A program made the translations under genes and the position numbers. A stretch of 33,681 nt of DNA, taken from positions 1-33,681 of the forward strand of contig LUCC01000003.1 in assembly GCA_001593855.1 (NCBI GenBank). The letters are read 5' to 3'. Below, in pieces: positions 16,777-24,611 of the stretch (position 1 is its first letter; each line of letters begins with the position of its first letter). The stretch is from Candidatus Hecatellales archaeon B24. GTDB lineage: Archaea; Thermoproteota; Bathyarchaeia; Hecatellales; Hecatellaceae. Under the pieces are notes generated by a model. That model made no database searches. It was given only the letters and a program-made list of their open reading frames with translations, and had not been told where the DNA came from.

Positions 16777-17490
16777 TTAAATTTTTTGGAGGACAGCTTT
16801 CCTGAAAGTGACGGTTAAAACTGGGAAGCCTATAACCATGCCTGCGAGTAAGGCTGCTAGGTGTCCCACAACGTTCGCCTGAGGATTTCCCATTCCTAAG
16901 AAGGCTGAGAAGCTTCCTGCTTCCAGTAAGGGAAAACCGAGGAGAAGAAGATTTAGGGAAACCAGTGCAAGCACGTAGGCTAGAGACTTTCTCAACCTGG
17001 CAGGGAAAAAACTCCAGCCTTTAACGGTGATAGCCGCCAGGCCTCCCAAAGCGAAAAGGGTTAAAAGAAGAGAGTAACCGTAAAGGCTGAAAACGGCAAG
17101 GGACATCCCGAAAAACTTTGTTCCAGCCTCCAACAGGCATGCTTGCGCCGACAAAATAATGGAATGGGAAAGCAGGGGGACAGTAACGTATCCCCAGCTG
17201 AGCTTCCAAGCTGAAGACCATCCGGTGAGAACCGAAAGGACCACTATGGAGGTGAAGGCTGCGAACGTGCAAGTTAAAAGCCCCTGAAGGTTAGGAAGCA
17301 GATGTCCATCGTAGCTGATGTGGGTAAGAAGAGAGGTTGCCAGGCCCCAAGGAGCCTCACGGCTGAAAGCGAAGAGACTGAAGTATTCAGGGTTAAGAAG
17401 GCAAAAATGGGAAACTGCTATGGAGCCTAAGCTTAAAATGGTGAGGAGGAAAATTAGGGGGAGGAAAGGCTTTACTAGAGCTATCCTCAT
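16777..17490 (-). CDS. Rhomboid-family intramembrane serine protease-like protein
   Basis: 237 residues with six or seven hydrophobic helices. Rhomboid landmarks are present: THISYDGHLLPNL (His57, His63, Asn67) in the second helix region, a catalytic-serine helix FGMSLAVFSLYG (Ser130), and NVVGHLAALLAGMVIG with His210 in the last helix. In most active rhomboids the serine motif is GxSG; here the residue after Ser is Leu, so activity is likely but not certain. Substrate is unknown. The ATG follows the LarB stop by three bases, so the two are cotranscribed. Confidence 0.75.
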   Translation of the reverse strand: MRIALVKPFLPLIFLLTILSLGSIAVSHFCLLNPEYFSLFAFSREAPWGLATSLLTHISYDGHLLPNLQGLLTCTFAAFTSIVVLSVLTGWSSAWKLSWGYVTVPLLSHSIILSAQACLLEAGTKFFGMSLAVFSLYGYSLLLTLFALGGLAAITVKGWSFFPARLRKSLAYVLALVSLNLLLLGFPLLEAGSFSAFLGMGNPQANVVGHLAALLAGMVIGFPVLTVTFRKAVLQKI

Positions 17491-17493
17491 GCT

Positions 17494-18282
17494 TCAGCCT
17501 TCCTTTCTCGCTCTAGCCATCCTGTTGGCTATGAGGGCTGCATAGGCTCCAGCTCCAACCCCATTATCAATGTTCACCACAACTAAGCCTAAACTGCAGG
17601 ACTGAAGCATGGCCATTAGAGCTGCCTTACCTCTGCCTCCATACCCGTATCCTACGGATGTGGGAACCCCCACGACGGGAATGTCTACGAGGCTTGCCAC
17701 CACCGAGGGCAGGGCGCCTTCCATTCCGGCTACCACCACGGCCACATCAGCCTTCCAGCTTAAAATATGCTTTAAGGGTTCAAGCAGCCTGTGCATTCCT
17801 GCAACTCCTACGTCGTAGGCATGGTAAACCTCGCAGCCCAGTTCACGTGCCACAACCTCTGCCTCCAAGGCCACAGGAATATCTGCGGTTCCAGCGGTTA
17901 GAACAGCAACTTTCCCTCCCGTTTTCACCGTTTTGAAACCCCGCTTTTTCACCACGACCAGGCCTGCCTGCTCCCAGACTTCAACTTTGAATCTAGGCTT
18001 AAGCTTTGAAAGCTCTGAGAGGTGAGGCTTGGAGGCTCTTGCAAGGATGACCCTGCCCTCGGATTCAGCCACTTCACCTGCAACCTTTAAGGCTTGGACA
18101 GGAGTTTTGCCTTCAACGAAAACCACTTCAGGTATACTACGCCTTAGCTCTCTTCCAAGGTCTGCCCTCACGTAGTTTTCAACCTTCAGGATGGAGAGAA
18201 GCTTGAGTCTTCGCTCAGCCTCTTCTAGTCCTATTCTTCCATCCTTAAACTCCCTGAGAATTTTCCTGATGTCGGCTGTCAA
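17494..18282 (-). CDS. larB: LarB, pyridinium-3,5-biscarboxylate mononucleotide synthase
   Basis: About 262 residues. LarB carboxylates and hydrolyses nicotinate adenine dinucleotide in the first step of nickel-pincer nucleotide (NPN) cofactor synthesis for LarA racemases. It has the PurE-like fold: TAGTADIPVA and YDVGVAGMHR, then GMEGALPSVVASL, VPTSVGYG and the C-terminal SCSLGLVVVNIDNG, whose Cys matches the catalytic Cys of characterised LarB. I choose TTG 18282 because family proteins start at the following DIRKIL; the frame is open to TTG 18318. It lies downstream of the DegT-fold gene and upstream of rhomboid. LarC and LarE are not in the window. Confidence 0.92.
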   Translation of the reverse strand: MTADIRKILREFKDGRIGLEEAERRLKLLSILKVENYVRADLGRELRRSIPEVVFVEGKTPVQALKVAGEVAESEGRVILARASKPHLSELSKLKPRFKVEVWEQAGLVVVKKRGFKTVKTGGKVAVLTAGTADIPVALEAEVVARELGCEVYHAYDVGVAGMHRLLEPLKHILSWKADVAVVVAGMEGALPSVVASLVDIPVVGVPTSVGYGYGGRGKAALMAMLQSCSLGLVVVNIDNGVGAGAYAALIANRMARARKEG

Positions 18283-18365
18283 AAGGCTGAGACACCAATT
18301 AACTAGCCAACTCTCCAAGCTAAATAAATTTTAAAGGATTTGAAGCCCTAGAGGGAGATTCCCCT

Positions 18366-19490
18366 TTACCTGATAAGCTTCTTAAGTTTTTGAGCCATAT
18401 ACTTGAAGTCTTCCTCGCCGAGACCCTGATGGCATGGAAGCGAGAAAACCTGGCGGGAGGCAGCCTCCGTGTTAGGCTGGCTTCTAGGTCTAATCCCGTA
18501 CTTCCTCCGGTAGTATGGTGCCATGTGGATGGGTGGCTGATAGAAAACCTTGGTCTGAATCCCGGAGGCGTTAAGCTTTAAAACCAGCTTGTTCCTCTCC
18601 CCCACTTTTCCTCCTCTAAGCCTAACCGTGTAGAGGCTCCAGGCATGCCTGTACCCGGGAGGCTCCTCTGGAGGGACAAGCCTTCCAATGCCTTCCAGCA
18701 GGGAAGTTAGGATTTGAGCGTTTTTACGTCTGGCCTCTAAAAGTCTTGGAAGCTTCTGAAGCTGGTAGTAGCCTAAGGCTGCAGCAACCTCCGTCATTTT
18801 ATAGTTGTGGCCAAGCCTTTCGCTTGAACCATATCTTCCGAAGCCATGCACTCTTATGGATTGAAGCTCTTCAGCGTAGTCCCTCCGGTTGGTGGTAATC
18901 ATTCCGCCTTCACCGGTCGTTATAACGCTTAGAGCGTTAAAGCTGAAGCATGCAAGGTCGCCGTAGGTTCCAGCCTTGCTTCCTTTAAGCTCGGCCCCGT
19001 GGGCTTGGCAGGCATGCTCTATAACGAAAATGTCGTGCTCACGGGCTATCTCGTTTATTTCCTCCATTTCAGCCATGAGACCGTAGACGTGGACTGGAAC
19101 GATGGCTCTGGTCTTGCTTGTAACCTTCTCTTCAACCGATTTCGGGTCTAAGCAGTAGGTTTTCGGGTTTATATCTGCGAAAACCGGTTTAGCCCCTGTT
19201 AGAGCCACGGCCTCCGCTGTGGAGGTTTGGGTGAAGCTTGGAACTATAACTTCGTCTCCAGAGCCTACGTCAGCCAGCATTAAGGCTGCATGTAAGGCGG
19301 CGGTCCCTGAGCTTACGGCTACAGCATATTTCACTCCCACGTATTTGGCGTAGGCTTCCTCAAACTTTTTCACGTAAGCTCCTGAACCTGTTTCGTCTGT
19401 AAGCGTTTTACCCCTTAGAACTCCTACTACTGCTTCCACTTCCTCCCTCCCGATGGAGGGCTGAAACATCTGAATGTTCTTTCTCACCAC
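18366..19490 (-). CDS. DegT/DnrJ/EryC1-fold protein lacking the PLP lysine
   Basis: 374 residues, full length for sugar aminotransferases of the DegT/DnrJ/EryC1/StrS family (fold type I, pyridoxal phosphate). The phosphate-cup motif SSGTAALHAAL (residues 60-70) and the TTGEGG loop (191-196) are intact. However, the residue that should be the Schiff-base lysine, seven before GEG, is Ser188 (codon at 18927-18929, AGC), and the Asp that contacts the PLP ring nitrogen in the usual IED-A-x-QAHGA motif is His159 (IEHACQAHGA). It therefore cannot be a standard aminotransferase. ColD-type dehydratases use His in place of Lys, so a non-transaminating PLP/PMP enzyme or a non-catalytic homologue are alternatives. 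It is divergent from the FucI-like gene and precedes larB. Confidence 0.85.
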   Translation of the reverse strand: MVRKNIQMFQPSIGREEVEAVVGVLRGKTLTDETGSGAYVKKFEEAYAKYVGVKYAVAVSSGTAALHAALMLADVGSGDEVIVPSFTQTSTAEAVALTGAKPVFADINPKTYCLDPKSVEEKVTSKTRAIVPVHVYGLMAEMEEINEIAREHDIFVIEHACQAHGAELKGSKAGTYGDLACFSFNALSVITTGEGGMITTNRRDYAEELQSIRVHGFGRYGSSERLGHNYKMTEVAAALGYYQLQKLPRLLEARRKNAQILTSLLEGIGRLVPPEEPPGYRHAWSLYTVRLRGGKVGERNKLVLKLNASGIQTKVFYQPPIHMAPYYRRKYGIRPRSQPNTEAASRQVFSLPCHQGLGEEDFKYMAQKLKKLIR

Positions 19491-19587
19491 TTCTCCGCCG
19501 AAAATATTTTACCCTACCCTTTAGGTTATAAACCTTTTACGTGTAGACGTAGGAGAGAACGGTAGAAACACGTTGGAAAGCAGAAAA

Positions 19588-20853
19588 ATGAGGAAAAACG
19601 TCTTCTTCATTCCGGTGGCTTCCACGGTTCATACTGCACGGGTTCAAAGCAGAATTGCCAGGGCTAGGAGCCTCCTCTCTTCAAGAGGCTTAAAAGTATA
19701 CGGCTCGGTGAAGCCTGTATGCTCCCCTTCGGAGGCCCCATCCTTCAGCCCGGAGGAGTACGATGTGGTGGTGATTTTCGTTGCAAGCGGCGGAACCAGC
19801 AGAACCCTGGCTGAGTTAGCCTTCAGGAAAAACTGGATGCTTTGGGCTTACCATGAAAACAACAGTCTGCCCTCGGCTTTAAGCGCTAAAGAAAAACTTG
19901 AAGCCTTGGAAGGCTGGAGGGGAGAAATAGTCTACAGCCAGCTTAAGGATGCCCCCAAGGAAGTCCTAGCCGAAGTTGAAGCCTCCCAAGCCCTTAAAAC
20001 CCTCAGAGGCTTAACCTTCCTCCTACTGACCGGGGAAAACAAGCTTAAAGAGTTAAAGCCGAAGCTTGAAAAGCTTTCAAAGGTCTTCGGCCTTAAAGCT
20101 CTACCCGTCTCCTTCACAGCTCTTATGAAAGTCTACGAGGAGGTTGAAACGGGGAAGGTTGAGGAGGTTTTAAAGGAGAAGCTGGGGGGAGTGAAGCTTG
20201 CGAGAGTTTCAGCTGAAAGCTTAAAGAAGCCCTTAAAGCTTTACCTCGCCGTGAAAAATCTGCTTGAAAAGTTTAAGGCTGAAGCTTTAACCATAGACTG
20301 TTTCCCCTTCATTACGGGAAAAGGCTTCACCCCCTGTATAATGCTGTCTCTTTTGAACAGCGAAGGGGTGCCCGCCGTCTGCGAGGCAGACATCGACACG
20401 CTTCCGATTTTCCTAGCCCTATCTAAAACCCTGAAAAAGCCTGTGTGGATGGCGAACCTATCCGGTTTCAATTCTGTGGGAAAAACGGTGACGTTGGCTC
20501 ACTGCACAGCGCCTCTAAGCCTAAAGGGGAAGAGAACGTTTCCTGCAAGGTTTAAAAGCCATTTCGAAACTGGGATGGACATTTCGCTGGACATATTCCT
20601 GCCTAGGGGGCCTGTGACCTTATCCCACTTCTCCCTCGGAAACTTCAGGCTTACGGTAGCCTACGGGATACTTGTAAAATCGCAGCTGGGCCTTCCAGGC
20701 ATGTGTAGAAGCCAGGCTAGGGTTAAAGTTGAAGGAAGCCTTGAAAGGCTTCTGGCATCTACGGGCAACCATCAAATTTTATGCTATGGAAACCAGGTTG
20801 AGATGTTAACTAGGTTTGGAAGGAAAATAGGGGTGGAAACGGTTATAGCTTAA
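19588..20853 (+). CDS. L-fucose/L-arabinose isomerase-fold protein
   Basis: About 421 residues from ATG 19588 (GGAAAG 8 bases upstream); TTG 19573 is an alternative start. The C-terminal half has the FucI/AraA-type metal-site sequence pattern: CEADIDTLPIFLAL with Glu266, then WMANLSG where the usual metal-binding Asp is Asn290, then LAHCTAP with His305, and TGNHQILCYGN with His395 near the end. The N-terminal half (FFIPVAS; DVVVIFVASGGTSRTLAELA) is the Rossmann-like domain. Family members isomerise aldoses and ketoses with Mn2+; with the Asp to Asn change, the substrate and even activity are uncertain. It is divergent from the DegT-fold gene. Confidence 0.75.
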   Translation: MRKNVFFIPVASTVHTARVQSRIARARSLLSSRGLKVYGSVKPVCSPSEAPSFSPEEYDVVVIFVASGGTSRTLAELAFRKNWMLWAYHENNSLPSALSAKEKLEALEGWRGEIVYSQLKDAPKEVLAEVEASQALKTLRGLTFLLLTGENKLKELKPKLEKLSKVFGLKALPVSFTALMKVYEEVETGKVEEVLKEKLGGVKLARVSAESLKKPLKLYLAVKNLLEKFKAEALTIDCFPFITGKGFTPCIMLSLLNSEGVPAVCEADIDTLPIFLALSKTLKKPVWMANLSGFNSVGKTVTLAHCTAPLSLKGKRTFPARFKSHFETGMDISLDIFLPRGPVTLSHFSLGNFRLTVAYGILVKSQLGLPGMCRSQARVKVEGSLERLLASTGNHQILCYGNQVEMLTRFGRKIGVETVIA

Positions 20854-20869
20854 GGCTTAAAGGTAAAAA

Positions 20870-20877
20870 TTTATAAA
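20870..20877 (+). promoter_or_regulatory. TATA box upstream of rpoK
   Basis: TTTATAAA preceded by a purine-rich GTAAAAA BRE-like stretch. Transcription would start near 20900, giving a leader of about 110 bases before rpoK. A second box, TTTATATA at 20902-20909, could fire from about 20932. Confidence 0.55.
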
Positions 20878-20909
20878 CCATACGCCATTAAAGTTTTTAG
20901 CTTTATATA

Positions 20910-20992
20910 GGGCTGGTTGGTGAACTTCAAAGTTGCCTTTAACATTTAACGGCTCAAAGTTGAAACCATGCCTCCCCGAAACCCGCCAGCCC
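20910..20992 (+). other. Structured leader element of rpoK
   Basis: GGGCTGG at 20910-20916 is exactly complementary to CCAGCCC at 20986-20992, closing an 83-base segment. Inside it, AACTT-CA-AAGTT (20923-20934) is a small dyad, and TCAAAGTTG occurs twice (20927-20935 and 20954-20962). It resembles a tRNA in size and closing stem, but there is no T-loop or credible anticodon arm. A 20-codon ORF (20968-21030) begins inside it and overlaps the rpoK start out of frame. It could be a leader RNA, a small RNA or chance pairing. Confidence 0.35.
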
Positions 20993-21013
20993 GTGAAGCT
21001 CTAGCAGGATTTT

Positions 21014-21298
21014 ATGGGATGGGGGTTTAAGCTTATAACTTCGGAAAAAACGATAACCGGGCCTCCGAGACTCACCCGGTTTGAGAAAGCCAGAATTATA
21101 GGGGCCAGAGCCCTCCAGATAAGCTTAGGCGCCCCCATCCTAATAGAAACCCCGGAAAACGTCAGCCACCCAATAGACATAGCGAAGCTTGAACTCGAGA
21201 AGGGCTTTCTACCTATAACCATTAGAAGGAAGCTTCCCGACGGAAGCTACGTGGACATCGCCATTCAAGACCTCGTTCAAGCTGAGAAGGAAGGATAA
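21014..21298 (+). CDS. rpoK: DNA-directed RNA polymerase subunit K (Rpb6/omega homologue)
   Basis: 94 residues. The body is an almost textbook archaeal RpoK: LTRFEKARIIGARALQIS (residues 20-37), GAPILIETP, DIAKLELEKGFLPITIRR. It stabilises assembly of the RNA polymerase clamp and the largest subunit. The first ~18 residues are an N-terminal extension; a stop at 21002 in the same frame limits the start to ATG 21014. It is normally beside rpoN or other ribosome/transcription genes, but here it is followed by a small membrane protein and preceded by the FucI-like gene, with its own TATA box. Confidence 0.96.
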   Translation: MGWGFKLITSEKTITGPPRLTRFEKARIIGARALQISLGAPILIETPENVSHPIDIAKLELEKGFLPITIRRKLPDGSYVDIAIQDLVQAEKEG

Positions 21299-21300
21299 AC

Positions 21301-21510
21301 GTGGGCAGCCTGTCAGACCCTTCACCTTGGCTTCAAGCCTTCATAGTTTTGGCTTTAATCTCAGCAACATTTTTCATAGCCGAAAGCCTTTACGGCTTCC
21401 TCCTCCGGGATGAATTCAAAATATTCGTTTTCTACGCTCCGGCAGCTCTATCCCTGGCCGCATATCTCTACCTTAAGCTCACCGAGAAAAGCCGAGAAAG
21501 AAAGGCATGA
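21301..21510 (+). CDS. Small two-helix membrane protein
   Basis: 69 residues with two hydrophobic segments (AFIVLALISATFFIA, residues 13-27, and IFVFYAPAALSLAAYLYL, residues 41-58) separated by a short charged loop, ending in a basic tail KSRERKA. It starts with GTG 21301, two bases after the rpoK stop, with AAGGA upstream, so it is cotranscribed and translationally linked. Its last 32 bases overlap the 3' end of the opposite-strand phosphoglycerate mutase gene. I do not recognise the family; function unknown. Confidence 0.65.
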   Translation: MGSLSDPSPWLQAFIVLALISATFFIAESLYGFLLRDEFKIFVFYAPAALSLAAYLYLKLTEKSRERKA

Positions 21511-22690
21511 AGTTTGAAGCTTCTAGGAATAAGCCTGTCCGGCTGGCTGAAATCTCGTCGAACCTTTCAGCGGGCTTAAGCCTTCCAGGCCTAGCTGGAA
21601 AAGTATAAACTATGAAGGGAACAGGGTCGCTGGTGTGAACCTTAGCGTTTATCGGCGTCGCATGGTCTGCCAGAACCCCTAAAACGAATTCTTCCTTCCT
21701 GCTTTCCAAGCCTTCAAGAAGCCTGCTTAGAAGCCTTCTATCCAAGTCCTCTATGGCTTTAACCTTTAACTCTAATTTTCCCGTATGGCCCGCTTCGTCC
21801 GGGGCTTCCACGTGAACAACGACTAGGTCACGGGTTTCCAAGGCTTTTAGGGCTGCGTCAGCCTTTCCCTCGTAGTTGGTATCTAGATATCCTGTGGCTC
21901 CTGGAACGTTGAGAACCTCCATGCCTAGGAGAGAACCGATTCCCCTGCCGATGTTTACCGCCGAAATCATAGCTGCATCCAAGCCGAACTTCCCGGTGAA
22001 AGTTAAAATTTGCGGTTTCCTGCCGGGAGCCCAGAACCAGACCATGTTTCCAGGCTTAAGCCCACGCTTAACCCTCTTAAGGTTGACAGGATGATTTGAG
22101 AGAACCTTATGGGAGGCTTCAGAAGCCTGGTTAAGAAGCCTGGCTGTTGAAGCAGCTTCAGCCTTTAAAGGCTTCACCTTAAGCTTTTCAACAGGCTCGC
22201 CTACGTGGTCGTGGGGAGGATAGGTTTCCAAGGCTTCAGAGTGTTTCATGCCTCTGAGCACGGCTACATGCCTGAAGCCTACTCCAACATGGATTTCCAG
22301 TTCGCCGAGAACTTCGGAGTCTCTTAAGGCTTTGAGAAGTTGAGAGGCTTCCTCCGTGGAAATATGGCCTGCGGAGTAGTCGGCTAAGAGCCCCTCCTCC
22401 ACGGTTACCAGGTTGCATCTTAGGGCTAGGTCTTCCCTTTTAAGCCTTACACCGATTCCAGCGGCTTCCAGCGGTCCTCTGGCAACCTGTAAATGTTTAG
22501 GGTTGTAGCCTAGGATGGCTAGAATAGCTGTTTCCGACCCTGGGTCTACACCTTCCGGTATGGTTTGAATCAGCCCGCACATGCCGTTGGAAGCTAAAAA
22601 GTCCATGTGAGGATGCTTCGCCAGGCTAAGCGGAGTTCCAAGCCTAACCTCATCCGACATGCCGTCGCCGATGACAAGTACAAACTTCAA
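21479..22690 (-). CDS. apgM: 2,3-bisphosphoglycerate-independent phosphoglycerate mutase, archaeal type
   Basis: About 403 residues. It interconverts 3- and 2-phosphoglycerate in glycolysis and gluconeogenesis with two metal ions. The alkaline-phosphatase superfamily core is evident: the N-terminal VLVIGDGMSD, the catalytic-serine region DPGSETAILAILGYNP, HVEAPDEAGHTG, and the C-terminal ADHATPINAKVHTSDPVPF metal site. I place the start at TTG 22690, giving MKFVLVIGDGM, which matches the family; the frame is open to TTG 22702. It is divergent from the aminopeptidase gene and its tail overlaps the small membrane gene by 32 bases. Confidence 0.95.
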   Translation of the reverse strand: MKFVLVIGDGMSDEVRLGTPLSLAKHPHMDFLASNGMCGLIQTIPEGVDPGSETAILAILGYNPKHLQVARGPLEAAGIGVRLKREDLALRCNLVTVEEGLLADYSAGHISTEEASQLLKALRDSEVLGELEIHVGVGFRHVAVLRGMKHSEALETYPPHDHVGEPVEKLKVKPLKAEAASTARLLNQASEASHKVLSNHPVNLKRVKRGLKPGNMVWFWAPGRKPQILTFTGKFGLDAAMISAVNIGRGIGSLLGMEVLNVPGATGYLDTNYEGKADAALKALETRDLVVVHVEAPDEAGHTGKLELKVKAIEDLDRRLLSRLLEGLESRKEEFVLGVLADHATPINAKVHTSDPVPFIVYTFPARPGRLKPAERFDEISASRTGLFLEASNFMPFFLGFSR

Positions 22691-22760
22691 GGCTAAAAGC
22701 AAAAACGGACAATACTACTTATTACTTTTGCTGGCGAACGGATGGTTTAGAGGTGAAATC

Positions 22761-23912
22761 TTGTTGACGGGAGAACTAGCGGAAAGAGAAATGGCTGAGA
22801 TTGCTGGGAAGCTTGTGAGAGATTCGCTTAGGATTGGAAGGAAGCCTGATGGAGACTTTGAAGCTGTACGCATAATGTATAATTCCACTGATTCCACCTG
22901 CGCCGAGTTTGCTTTAAAGGTGGAGGAAGAATGCTGGAAGGCTGGAGCCCACACGCTTATGCTTCCCTACAGTTCAGCCAGACAGAAAACCAGGTTCACG
23001 GTAACCCCCCGAGAATCCTTAGCCCAAATGAACCCCATGGCTGAAGCCCTAGCAAAAACCATCGACGTCTCCATTTTCATCGGCGAGGAAGATGACCCGG
23101 GCTGGAGCAGAAACCTGGCTGACAGGGTTAAGCTTCAAGCCCCTCACAAGCAGAAGCTCCGGGAAATCCTAGACGAGAGGAAGGTGAGGTGGGCCTACGT
23201 GGGCTGGCCTATTCCTGGAGCCGCCCGAGGCTACGAGTGCCCGCTGGAGAAATTCCGCCAGATATTCTTCAACAGCATCCGCCAGTCCTTCACCGACGAG
23301 GTTAGAAAGCTGTGCGAATATTACAGGCAGGCTTTGGAGGGGGCAGACCAGGTGACCGTGAGGGCTGAGGATGGAACAGACCTTACCTTTAGTATTAAGG
23401 GACGGCCAATCCTGGTTGACGATGCCTATATTTCCGAGGAGGATGTTAAACGCGGTGACGTAGGGCTTAACATTCCCACAGGAGAAGTTTTCGTAGCGCC
23501 CCTAGAGGATTCAGCCAACGGAACCATACGCTTTGAGAAAGTAGCCATTCCAGGCTTCGGAAGAATACTTGGGCTTAAGCTAACCTTCAGAGATGGCCGT
23601 GTGGTTGAATACGAAGCTTCGGAGGGGCGTGAAGTTTTCACCCGCTTTCTCGAAGCCAACACAGGTGATAAGGACCGGATTGCAGAGCTTGGAATAGGCT
23701 GCAACCCCGGCGCCCAGTACACGGGTGGAAGCATCATAGTCGACGAGAAAATCTATGGAACCCTCCACATAGCCATAGGAAGCAACACAGGCGCCTACCA
23801 CGGCCGGAACAAGGCCTCCAGCCACCTTGACATGGTAAAGAACATGAAGGAAGGCGTGCTTCTAGCCGACGGAAAACTCGTCATGCAACAGGGTAAACCT
23901 TTAAAGCTCTGA
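22761..23912 (+). CDS. M29-family metalloaminopeptidase (leucyl aminopeptidase, AmpS/T type)
   Basis: About 383 residues. The catalytic C-terminal domain carries the M29 metal ligands: NIPTGEVFVAP (Glu), IAELGIGCNPGA (Glu), GTLHIAIG (His) and SSHLDMV (His, Asp). It removes N-terminal residues from peptides in the cytoplasm, usually as a dimer. The frame is open from 22659, but that would overlap the apgM start on the other strand. TTG 22761 follows GAGGTGA closely, and ATG 22791 (GGAAAG upstream) is the other good candidate, so the start is uncertain by ten codons. It is monocistronic. Confidence 0.93.
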   Translation: MLTGELAEREMAEIAGKLVRDSLRIGRKPDGDFEAVRIMYNSTDSTCAEFALKVEEECWKAGAHTLMLPYSSARQKTRFTVTPRESLAQMNPMAEALAKTIDVSIFIGEEDDPGWSRNLADRVKLQAPHKQKLREILDERKVRWAYVGWPIPGAARGYECPLEKFRQIFFNSIRQSFTDEVRKLCEYYRQALEGADQVTVRAEDGTDLTFSIKGRPILVDDAYISEEDVKRGDVGLNIPTGEVFVAPLEDSANGTIRFEKVAIPGFGRILGLKLTFRDGRVVEYEASEGREVFTRFLEANTGDKDRIAELGIGCNPGAQYTGGSIIVDEKIYGTLHIAIGSNTGAYHGRNKASSHLDMVKNMKEGVLLADGKLVMQQGKPLKL

Positions 23913-23957
23913 CCTTAAAAAAGGAAATCACGGCTTTCCAGCTCTTTTCTCAAATGT

Positions 23958-24485
23958 TTAAGACGGTTTTTTAAGCTGAACGGTTTCCCAGCTTTCCAAG
24001 GGCAGCTTCCTAACCATTAGAAGAGCGTCTTCGCCGTCGATGTAGTAGTGGGGTAAGGTCTTGTTTTCTTTGAAGCCCAGTTTCCGGTAGAGCTTTATGG
24101 CGGAGCTGTTGCTCACTCTAACCTCTAGGTATACTTCGTGGCAGGCGTATTTCTCGTAGAGGTTTTCCATGGCCTTAACCATGAGGAGGGTTGCAAGTCC
24201 TCTAAGCCTATGCTCGGGTAAAACCGCTATGGAGACCACATGCCCCTTCCTTGTAAGCTTGAACTTTAAAAAGCCTGAAAGCCCATGCTCAACCCTGCAC
24301 ATGACGTAGCCAACTATCTTCCCTCCAGCCTCAGCTACCAAGAAAGCTTCCGGATTAGAATGGTGGATTTCAAGGAAGAAATAGGAGGTATAGTTTTCAG
24401 GTAGACATTTCCTGTTTATCTCTATTACGCTTTCAAGGTCTTCCTCTCTGAAACTTCTAATATGGTAGGCTTGGCCGGCACTCAT
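23958..24485 (-). CDS. GNAT N-acetyltransferase, archaeal RimI/Ard1-like
   Basis: About 175 residues from ATG 24485 (GTG 24497 is possible). Single GNAT domain; the acetyl-CoA motif A region reads EHRLRGLATLLM (R-x-x-G-x-A), preceded by the strand VVSIAVLP. The C-terminal motif B follows as NSSAIKLYRKLGF. These features and the YTSYFFLEIH region match archaeal NatA-type enzymes, which acetylate protein N-termini. Some KEOPS-linked acetyltransferases look similar. The gene is divergent from the site-2 protease and convergent with the aminopeptidase. Confidence 0.88.
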   Translation of the reverse strand: MSAGQAYHIRSFREEDLESVIEINRKCLPENYTSYFFLEIHHSNPEAFLVAEAGGKIVGYVMCRVEHGLSGFLKFKLTRKGHVVSIAVLPEHRLRGLATLLMVKAMENLYEKYACHEVYLEVRVSNSSAIKLYRKLGFKENKTLPHYYIDGEDALLMVRKLPLESWETVQLKKPS

Positions 24486-24611
24486 TACGCCGTGCACACC
24501 ACTTCAAGTTAGGCTCATACTTAAAATAAGAGTTTTTAGTTAACGCTACCCTTTAATTACTTTAAGCCTTTCACTAGCTTTAGAGATTTACTTTCAGCCG
24601 GCTGATGGACA

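Noticed and set aside
20910..20992. Possible tRNA gene, because of a seven-base closing stem and ~83-base span
   Set aside because: There is no T-loop consensus, no pairing in the expected T-arm position and no convincing anticodon arm.
23912..23957. CCTTAAAAAAGG as a terminator hairpin after the aminopeptidase gene
   Set aside because: The stem is only four pairs with an A-rich loop, too weak to support a call.
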